Assembly (NCBI GenBank): GCA_024696005.1
Contig: JAILHF010000052.1
Location: 124,001 to 188,000 of the forward strand
Source: Lachnospiraceae bacterium
GTDB lineage: Bacteria > Bacillota > Clostridia > Lachnospirales > Lachnospiraceae
Length of the DNA: 64,000 nucleotides
Direction: 5' to 3'
Positions 34,409 through 40,678 of this stretch are shown here, in pieces. Both the position numbers and the translations under genes were made by a program. The notes under the pieces are model-generated. The model ran no database searches. It worked only from the letters and a program-made list of their open reading frames with translations, and was not told the DNA's origin. Every line of letters starts with the position of its first letter. Positions within the stretch are counted from its first letter, which is position 1.

Positions 34409-36910
34409 TTATTCCGAGATCAGTTCATATACCGAGATCTTTTTGATCCTTCTTGCACTTATGTATGCGCAGACAAAGCAGTAGAAAAGGACGGCAATAT
34501 CCAGGATCATCACCGTGAAGGCCGTTACCGCGACTTTGCAGACATACGCGTTCACGACTTCGATCAAAAGCAGCGAAAGGACCGTCCCCAGGATAACAGC
34601 CAGAAACGCTACCGGCACGATGCGGAATGCCAGCTGGAACTTGAGCTCCCTCGACGTATAGCCCAGGCCCTTCATGATCCCGAGTTCTTTATACTGTCTC
34701 CGGATCGTGGAAGCCATCAGGATGGAAAGGATCAGGATCACGACCATTGCCGAAACGAACATCATGATGACTGCAATGCCTGCGAAAGAAACAAGGAGCA
34801 TGTCTGCGATCTCTTCCATTTCCTCCCGTTCAAACGTCAGTGTCTTGATCTTCATGAGGGAGGTGCTGCCGGAAATGACCCGGTCTCCCACGCAGATCGC
34901 GTATTCCATGTAGCTGACCCCCTGTTCGGTCATGGCCTCCGCCATCTTTTTATCTGCCATTGCCCGGATCTTTTCTTCCGTGGTCTCCCCTTGTACCTCG
35001 TCGTCCTTGTATTCCGCGATCTCTTTTCCGTAGCGTTCCCTGAGAAGTTCCGCAAATGCTTTCCCGTCAACGCCCTCGTTCAGGTAGATATCAAAGGCCG
35101 ACGGTGCATATGCCGGGTTCATGCGCCGGAAACCCGACGTTGTGACGTAGACCGTACCCGGGTTTACTGCTGAATTGACGATCCCGGTCATGACATAATC
35201 TTTTTTTACTTTTCCGTGTTCGAGGGTAATGGTATCTCCCACTTCCGCCCCGATCATCTTCGCCGACTGTACTGTTGCGCTTACTTCGTTTTCATGTTCC
35301 GGGAGTCTTCCCTTTGTGAGCAAGATCGTTGCCGTTTTTGCATAATCCTCATAGACCTCCAGATGATAGGAAGCATCCGGATTCTTCCCTGCATCGCCAA
35401 ATGCCGCCTTCACTCCGATGCCCGTTGCCGGTGTCAGGACCTGTCTTACCTCAGGCATCTCCTCCAGTTCCGCCGCAAAGGCCTCCGGCTCCACATCTCC
35501 GACCGCTTCTATCCTGATATCACAAAGCTCATGTCCGCAGACGGATCCCAGGATCCTGTCCGGGTTTCCGAAGAAAGTACCCAGAACGAAGCCCGTCAGT
35601 GCCAATACCGTGCAGGCCATGATGCAGACCGTCAGGCCGACATGGTTCTTCGCATTCCCGAAAAGCTCTTTTACGGCAAGCCGGACATGTACGCTGCCTT
35701 TTGTCTTTTCCAACGACAGGATCGTCTTTTTGAAGCTGTGTGTCCCGATCCCCTTTCGGAAGGCCATGACCGGAGGATACTTTCGAACGGAACACGCCCT
35801 GCTGAATGCCGTTACCCCGATAAAGAGAATGACAGCCGCCACACAGACACAGAGCGGAAGCACAGGGGCCGCCAGCGGGCCGCCGTAGCCGACACTTGAT
35901 GCCGCATTCTTAAGAAGCCCCTTAGCCATTGCCATGGCGGGAGCGATCCCGATCAGGGAACTGACAAGAGCGATGAGCACATATTCTGCGATGTAGGAAG
36001 CTGCGATCTGTCCCGATGTATATCCGATCGCTTCCAGGACGCCGATCGATACGATCTGCTCCTGAATGTCACTCACAATGCGGAAACGGATCATGATCAT
36101 GATCGCGATCACGATCACCGCCGACATGACCATCATGATGATGCTGAGCAGGGACATGTTCAGTTCGTTGTTTGAAACCGTATCTTCATAAGAGATCGCA
36201 TAAACAGAACCGGACAGATCATTTACGGAAGCCTCCTCCGCGAAGGCTTTGAAATCGGCGAGCACGCTGCGCTCATCCGCTCCGTCAGTCACATTGATCC
36301 CTATCATCTCATAGCGGTCATCCATGCAGTTTTCCAGATAGGCAAAATCTTCCTCACTGACCACCGCTTTGCTGCCGTAATTCCAGATCCCCGTTTCATA
36401 AAAACCGGCAAGCGTAAATGTGAACTCCTTGTTGTCCCAGATGATCGTGAACGCATCCCCTTCGGAAAGGGCATATTTATCCCTCATGACAGAGGAAAGC
36501 ACGACCGGATGTTCTGCCGCACCAAAATCCGGCCCCGGCTCAAAGCTTTCCATCCGGCATTCGCCGCCAAGCGAGACAAAACTGATGTCGGTCAGAACAT
36601 CCCCTTCCTCCGGCAGCCTTACTTTGATGATATCCGTCACAAAGCCGGCATGATCAAAGCTTTCCACATCCGGATTCCCTTTCAGGAACTCCAGATAACG
36701 GTCTGAATAATGATCCTGCCTGATCGATACAAAGTTTTTATAACAGGCGCTCTCTTCCACCATTTGCGGCATGATCGTTTTGATCCCCGTCACCGCCGAA
36801 ACCGCCGAAGAAAGAAGCACCACTCCGAGTGTGATCAGGATCAGGAACAGGATCGATTCCTTTTTATGCTTTTTGATGTTTGCAAATGATAATCTCAAGA
36901 TCTTTTTCAT
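34409..36910 (-). CDS. ABC exporter permease with two FtsX domains
   Basis: An 833-residue permease: first helix near the N-terminus (about 16-38), a large outer domain, three helices (about 255-395) forming the first FtsX domain, a second helix-plus-outer-domain unit, and three C-terminal helices (about 700-820) forming the second FtsX domain. This duplicated layout fits MacB/LolE-like mechanotransmission exporters that export or extract peptides and lipoproteins. It begins three bases after the ATPase stop. In this operon it is most likely involved in peptide antibiotic defence or lipoprotein handling. Confidence 0.9.
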   Translation of the reverse strand: MKKILRLSFANIKKHKKESILFLILITLGVVLLSSAVSAVTGIKTIMPQMVEESACYKNFVSIRQDHYSDRYLEFLKGNPDVESFDHAGFVTDIIKVRLPEEGDVLTDISFVSLGGECRMESFEPGPDFGAAEHPVVLSSVMRDKYALSEGDAFTIIWDNKEFTFTLAGFYETGIWNYGSKAVVSEEDFAYLENCMDDRYEMIGINVTDGADERSVLADFKAFAEEASVNDLSGSVYAISYEDTVSNNELNMSLLSIIMMVMSAVIVIAIMIMIRFRIVSDIQEQIVSIGVLEAIGYTSGQIAASYIAEYVLIALVSSLIGIAPAMAMAKGLLKNAASSVGYGGPLAAPVLPLCVCVAAVILFIGVTAFSRACSVRKYPPVMAFRKGIGTHSFKKTILSLEKTKGSVHVRLAVKELFGNAKNHVGLTVCIMACTVLALTGFVLGTFFGNPDRILGSVCGHELCDIRIEAVGDVEPEAFAAELEEMPEVRQVLTPATGIGVKAAFGDAGKNPDASYHLEVYEDYAKTATILLTKGRLPEHENEVSATVQSAKMIGAEVGDTITLEHGKVKKDYVMTGIVNSAVNPGTVYVTTSGFRRMNPAYAPSAFDIYLNEGVDGKAFAELLRERYGKEIAEYKDDEVQGETTEEKIRAMADKKMAEAMTEQGVSYMEYAICVGDRVISGSTSLMKIKTLTFEREEMEEIADMLLVSFAGIAVIMMFVSAMVVILILSILMASTIRRQYKELGIMKGLGYTSRELKFQLAFRIVPVAFLAVILGTVLSLLLIEVVNAYVCKVAVTAFTVMILDIAVLFYCFVCAYISARRIKKISVYELISE

Positions 36911-36913
36911 GGC

Positions 36914-37672
36914 CTACCATCCCATCTCATTCAGGAATTCCTGCAGGGATTCCCTGCGCTTTCCGTTATCATCGCTTCCGTAATCCGGCATCCTGTGCTC
37001 GCCCACGATCCCGCCGTCCCTCAGATAGATCACTCTCGATCCGCGGAGTGCTGTTTTGATGTCGTGGGTCACCATCACGATGCTCTGTCCTCCCTTGTGC
37101 AGTTCCGTAAAAACATCCAGCACATCCCGGCCGGAGGAGGAATTCAGGGCTCCCGTGGGCTCATCGGCAAAAAGGATCTTCGGTTCGTTGATCACCGCCC
37201 TCACGATGCCGACTCTCTGGCATTCGCCTCCGGATAACTGGTTCGGGTATTTCTTCCACATGTCTTCGGAAATGCCTACTTTTTTCAGAAGCGTCTTTAC
37301 CCTCTCCGCAAGCTCCGGAGAATTCTTTTGCGCTACGAGCGCCCCGGTCAGGATGTTGTCGATCACATTCATGTTATCCAGAAGATAAATGCTCTGGAAA
37401 ACAAAGCCGCAGTTTTTTCTCCTGAATACCGCAAGCCGGTCATTGTCGTAAGCGGATATGTCTTCCTCCCCGAAATACACCTTCCCGAGCGTCGGTTTAT
37501 CCATCCCGGACAACGCATAGAGCAGAGTGCTCTTGCCGGAGCCCGACGATCCCATGATGACCGTAAAATCTCCCCTGCCGATCCCGAGATCCATGTTTTT
37601 GATCACATGCTGCTGCAATCCCGCGTTGGAAAAGGATTTGCAGAGTTTCTCTGTTCTTAATATGGTATCCAT
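36914..37672 (-). CDS. ABC exporter ATPase (MacB/LolD type)
   Basis: A 252-residue ATPase with Walker A GSSGSGKST (about 40-48), Q loop FVFQS, signature LSGGECQRV and Walker B ILFADEPTGAL. The long Q-loop to signature spacing and sequence place it with the LolD/MacB group that drives FtsX-type permeases such as the one encoded next. I start at 37672 (MDTILR), where AAGGAG lies nine bases upstream; an ATG nine codons earlier would put that site inside the coding region. It is the first gene of the operon. Confidence 0.94.
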   Translation of the reverse strand: MDTILRTEKLCKSFSNAGLQQHVIKNMDLGIGRGDFTVIMGSSGSGKSTLLYALSGMDKPTLGKVYFGEEDISAYDNDRLAVFRRKNCGFVFQSIYLLDNMNVIDNILTGALVAQKNSPELAERVKTLLKKVGISEDMWKKYPNQLSGGECQRVGIVRAVINEPKILFADEPTGALNSSSGRDVLDVFTELHKGGQSIVMVTHDIKTALRGSRVIYLRDGGIVGEHRMPDYGSDDNGKRRESLQEFLNEMGW

Positions 37673-37705
37673 AAGCCATGTCTCCTTTACTGTTTTCATG
37701 CTACC

Positions 37706-37771
37706 ACTATAGCATCTGTTGTCACTGACATCTTTACAGGGCGATTAACAATTCTTACAGATTTCTTACAG
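37706..37771 (-). promoter_or_regulatory. Promoter with three CTGTAARA direct repeats, probable response regulator operator
   Basis: On the minus strand CTGTAAGA occurs at 37771-37764 and 37760-37753, and CTGTAAAG at 37739-37732. Their starts are 11 and 21 bases apart, that is one and two helical turns. A TATAGT -10 box lies at 37711-37706 with no good -35, as in promoters that need an activator. The spacing is that of PhoB/OmpR-family sites. Confidence 0.75.
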
Positions 37772-37783
37772 CATAAAACCCGT

Positions 37784-37807
37784 AGCCACGCAGCGAAATG
37801 CGTGGCT
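37784..37807 (-). other. Hairpin between ssrA terminators and ABC operon promoter
   Basis: A perfect nine-base-pair stem (AGCCACGCA with its complement) around a six-base loop, with only a short T run on the minus strand (ACGGGTTTTAT). It could be a third, weaker terminator behind ssrA. Confidence 0.5.
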
Positions 37808-37826
37808 CGGGATTGAACAGTAACTG

Positions 37827-37854
37827 AAAAAGCGTCTGCCGGAAAAACAGACGC
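37827..37854 (-). terminator. Second terminator behind ssrA
   Basis: GCGTCTG (37854-37848) pairs with CAGACGC (37838-37832) on the minus strand, followed by TTTTTC. Confidence 0.8.
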
Positions 37855-37877
37855 AAAACGGATCCGTTCCGAAAAGA

Positions 37878-37902
37878 AAACGGGCACGCTCCGTGCCCGT
37901 TT
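37878..37902 (-). terminator. First terminator of ssrA
   Basis: AAACGGGCAC (37902-37893) pairs perfectly with GTGCCCGTTT (37887-37878), followed by TCTTTTC on the minus strand, 15 bases past the mature 3' end. Confidence 0.88.
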
Positions 37903-37916
37903 CTTCTGCATTCAAG

Positions 37917-38249
37917 TGGACCTGAGGGGATTCGAACCCCTGTCCGAAATGCCCGCCGTCGTTCTTCTACTATCATAGTCTGCGGATGGTCATTCCCTCC
38001 GCTGCCCCGTCACAGACACCAAAGGCAGCTTCAGTAGCTTCATGGATCTGCCATGCGCGCAAAGCTTAGCGCATGCGTTTCCTGCGATCCGACGCCCTTA
38101 CCTCAACGCGCAGGTGCGAAGAGAAGGACGGGCTGCACTTAGGCAGCCAGTGCTAAATTATCTTCAGCGTTTAGTTTAATTTTGGGTTTAACGCACTCCT
38201 GCGGATAGCTTCACCGACTTAAGACACCCCGTCGAAACCTGTCAAGCCC
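37917..38249 (-). ncRNA. ssrA: tmRNA
   Basis: The 333-base RNA has the tRNA-like ends: 5' GGGCTTGACAGGTTTCGACG and a 3' T arm with TTCGAAT. The 5' GGGCTTG pairs with CAGGTCC at the 3' end (two G-U pairs), followed by discriminator A at 37917; CCA is not encoded. The tag frame ends AEDNLALAA followed by TAA (38168-38139), a normal proteolysis tag. It rescues ribosomes on mRNAs lacking stop codons, together with SmpB, encoded 1.6 kb upstream in the same direction. Confidence 0.97.
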
Positions 38250-38278
38250 GTGTTTTCCCGCTCTCGCGGTCTGCATTC

Positions 38279-38307
38279 ATTATATCGTCATCTGCCGCGT
38301 CTTGCAA
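38279..38307 (-). promoter_or_regulatory. ssrA promoter
   Basis: TTGCAA (38307-38302), 17 bases, TATAAT (38284-38279) on the minus strand. The predicted precursor has a 5' leader of about 25 bases before the mature end. Confidence 0.88.
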
Positions 38308-38334
38308 TAGAGCAGATGATGATTTTGTTACCGT

Positions 38335-39804
38335 TCACGGCGTTTTTTCCGTAAAACTCCCGTCTGAGCCGATGCCGAGCATGCCTTCCGTGATGGCCGG
38401 GTTCTCAGCGTGTTCCAGGTACAGGATCGGGATCCGGTCCGGATCGGCAGGAACATAGCTCGGAGAGATCTTCTCCTCGCCCCAGATCTGGGCCGCTTCT
38501 TCCAGCCAGGCAATGGATGCTTCCACGGCATCCGCCTGCCGGGCTCCGCCCGCCACCAGATTGTAGCTGTCCAGGTAGCCGTAGTCATATTCCATGTGGC
38601 TCACCAGCAGGCTGCTCTTTCCGCCACGATGGACCAGATAGGCCCGGTAATCGTATGCGTCCGCGCCCTCCGTGCAGGGAAACTTTTCGTATTTTCCGTC
38701 GAAGCCGATGCTCACACCGCTGACCGCAAAACGGTCGGCGGAAGCATCATAATCCGACGATTCATAAAACTCCAGCTTATCGGCCACTCCGTCATCATCG
38801 GCATCAAATGTATGCTCCCAGAACTGCGGCAGCTGCATGATCCAGTCCTCCGGGATATCCGTGCGGAACGCATCGGTAAAGATCGTCCCTTCGGTATCCT
38901 CCGAAAAGAGCACCGTGACCTTTTCCGGCCCGGTAACAAAGATAAAGGAATCAAAGCAGAACGTGATGCCCTGGGGATCCAGTACCCAGCATCCGGTGTC
39001 TTCCTTCATGCATTTGAGGATTTCCTGTTTTGTCGCCTCCGGATCATAGCCTCTGTCGATCTGATAGGCCGACAGCATCTCTTCCTGGCTCTGCTTCGCA
39101 GTCTTCTCCGCAAGGAGCTCATAAAATGCATCCTCATCCGCGACGACCTCCGAAAACCCGATCTCCTGTCCGCTTTCCACATAAAAGTTATGTGCCATGC
39201 AGGTCTGCGTTTCGTATTCGGCAATTCCGTCATAGCTTCTTTTCAGGATCAGATAACTCAGGATCTTCGGATCTGCCCTGCGGGTATAAACCTCCCAGTG
39301 GAGATGTTCCGGGAAACGCCCGAATTCAAGATCCCTCTTGCGATCCTCCGGATCCTGCCGTTTGATCTCATCCGCCAGGTCCGAAAAGATCTCCGATTCC
39401 GCGATCAGAATGGATTCATTCGCCGCTTCCACGGCATCCCTGAGAAGCGGATGACTCTCACCGTAAGCCTCTTCGACATGCAAAAGCTGATAATCGGTCG
39501 CCAGATACAGATCGCGATAGTCCTCTCCCCAATAATTCTCCGAGCGTTCGGAACGGACCAGAACAGGGATTTCCGAAGAAGCCGTCTGCTCCGGTTCCGG
39601 GTCCGCCACGGTCGGCTCCGGCTGTGTGATGACCGCAGGTTCCGGATCCGGTGTCAGGACTGCCTGCTGCGTGGGTTCTTCATAACTGCCCCGTTCCGCT
39701 CCCGGCGCATCCTTCTCGCAGCCGCCCATGCAAAAAAGCAGGACCGTTCCCGCAAGTACTCCCAGTCCGCGGCCAAATGATCCGATCAGATTTTTCTTCT
39801 TCAC
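38335..39804 (-). CDS. Lipoprotein with RsiV/PdaC-like (DUF4163/DUF3298) region
   Basis: A 489-residue exported protein with signal peptide and lipobox MGGC (Cys29), a Pro/Glu/Thr-rich linker to about residue 80, then a long folded region. Segments such as ILSYLILKRSYDGIAEYETQ and FYVESGQEIGFSEVVAD resemble the DUF4163/DUF3298 pair found in RsiV and PdaC, outer-surface domains that bind wall material or lysozyme; this is a resemblance, not a search result. An EF-hand-like DADDDGVADKLE loop lies near residue 340. The start is GTG at 39804 with AGAGGAG upstream. It lies between smpB and ssrA. Confidence 0.78.
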   Translation of the reverse strand: MKKKNLIGSFGRGLGVLAGTVLLFCMGGCEKDAPGAERGSYEEPTQQAVLTPDPEPAVITQPEPTVADPEPEQTASSEIPVLVRSERSENYWGEDYRDLYLATDYQLLHVEEAYGESHPLLRDAVEAANESILIAESEIFSDLADEIKRQDPEDRKRDLEFGRFPEHLHWEVYTRRADPKILSYLILKRSYDGIAEYETQTCMAHNFYVESGQEIGFSEVVADEDAFYELLAEKTAKQSQEEMLSAYQIDRGYDPEATKQEILKCMKEDTGCWVLDPQGITFCFDSFIFVTGPEKVTVLFSEDTEGTIFTDAFRTDIPEDWIMQLPQFWEHTFDADDDGVADKLEFYESSDYDASADRFAVSGVSIGFDGKYEKFPCTEGADAYDYRAYLVHRGGKSSLLVSHMEYDYGYLDSYNLVAGGARQADAVEASIAWLEEAAQIWGEEKISPSYVPADPDRIPILYLEHAENPAITEGMLGIGSDGSFTEKTP

Positions 39805-39838
39805 GCTATCTCCTCTTCTTCCAATTTACTCCTGACGC

Positions 39839-40303
39839 CTACAGATTTTTCACCTTGAAATCACGCTCCAGTTCCCTGCGCAGGTCCTTCTTGGCCATGT
39901 CTTCCCGCTTATCGTAAAGCTTCTTGCCTTTTGCCAGTCCGATCTCCAGCTTGGCCCGACCGTTTTTGAAATACACCTGCAGCGGCATCACGGTATAGCC
40001 CTTTTCGGACGTATCCCCGATCAGCTTCGCGATCTCGCGCTTATGAAGCAGGAGCTTTCGGGTGCGCAAAGGATCACGGTTAAAGATGTTCCCCTGTTCA
40101 TACGGGCTGATGTTCATCCCGACCACAAAGGCTTCTCCGCCCTCGATGCGGACATACGCTTCCTTGATGCTGCATTTCCCGGCGCGAAGGCTCTTGACCT
40201 CCGTCCCGACCAGGGAGAGTCCGGCCTCGTATTTTTCAAGGATAAAATAATCATGATAAGCCTTTTTGTTGTTGGCTATCTGCTTTATCCCTTCGTTTTT
40301 CAT
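39839..40303 (-). CDS. smpB: SsrA-binding protein SmpB
   Basis: A 154-residue RNA-binding protein that brings tmRNA to stalled ribosomes. It has the family start [20 protein letters not shown], the central [12 protein letters not shown] block and the basic C-terminal tail [20 protein letters not shown] that enters the mRNA channel. It follows secG; the rnr gene often found between secG and smpB is absent here. Confidence 0.98.
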   Translation of the reverse strand: MKNEGIKQIANNKKAYHDYFILEKYEAGLSLVGTEVKSLRAGKCSIKEAYVRIEGGEAFVVGMNISPYEQGNIFNRDPLRTRKLLLHKREIAKLIGDTSEKGYTVMPLQVYFKNGRAKLEIGLAKGKKLYDKREDMAKKDLRRELERDFKVKNL

Positions 40304-40330
40304 GACACCTCACCTCTTCAAATGAGCGAA

Positions 40331-40359
40331 AAAAAGCCCCTCACAAAACAGAGGGGCTT
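40331..40359 (-). terminator. Terminator between secG and smpB
   Basis: AAGCCCCTC (40359-40351) pairs perfectly with GAGGGGCTT (40342-40334) on the minus strand, followed by more than five T. It separates secG from smpB, leaving smpB to read-through or a weak promoter. Confidence 0.9.
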
Positions 40360-40382
40360 CCAGCTTTTTCCGAAAGCGCAGC

Positions 40383-40613
40383 TCAGAACTTGATATTCAG
40401 AACTGCTGCGATCACGATCGCCACCACGGACAGAACCCTGGTGAGCAGGATCATCATTCCTTCACGGGAACGGGCTTTATTCTTGCTCCAATACGTATCC
40501 GAGGAACCGCCGGTCAGGCCGCTGATACCCGAATCACGCCCCTTCTGCATCAATACCACCACGCAAAGCGCGATGCATACAATAATAAACAGGATCGTCA
40601 AAAACATACGCAT
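40383..40613 (-). CDS. secG: Preprotein translocase subunit SecG
   Basis: A 76-residue protein with two membrane helices (about 3-22 and 54-74) joined by the conserved loop VVLMQKGRDSGISGLTGGS, the typical SecG layout. It stimulates SecYE translocation. The start at 40613 follows GGAGG by eight bases; in-frame codons upstream are not needed. Confidence 0.95.
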   Translation of the reverse strand: MRMFLTILFIIVCIALCVVVLMQKGRDSGISGLTGGSSDTYWSKNKARSREGMMILLTRVLSVVAIVIAAVLNIKF

Positions 40614-40642
40614 AGCAAAAACCTCCATTTCAAACAAAAGAC

Positions 40643-40671
40643 ATCATATCACAGCGCCCGGAAAAAGGCAA
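40643..40671 (-). promoter_or_regulatory. secG promoter
   Basis: TTGCCT (40671-40666), 17 bases, TATGAT (40648-40643) on the minus strand, starting directly behind the stop of the SEDS-PBP gene. Confidence 0.75.
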
Positions 40672-40678
40672 GCCTTTT

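Noticed and set aside
37917..38249. Coding sequence in the 330-base gap before the lipoprotein gene
   Set aside because: The sequence is tmRNA, with tRNA-like ends and a tag frame; no protein start fits.
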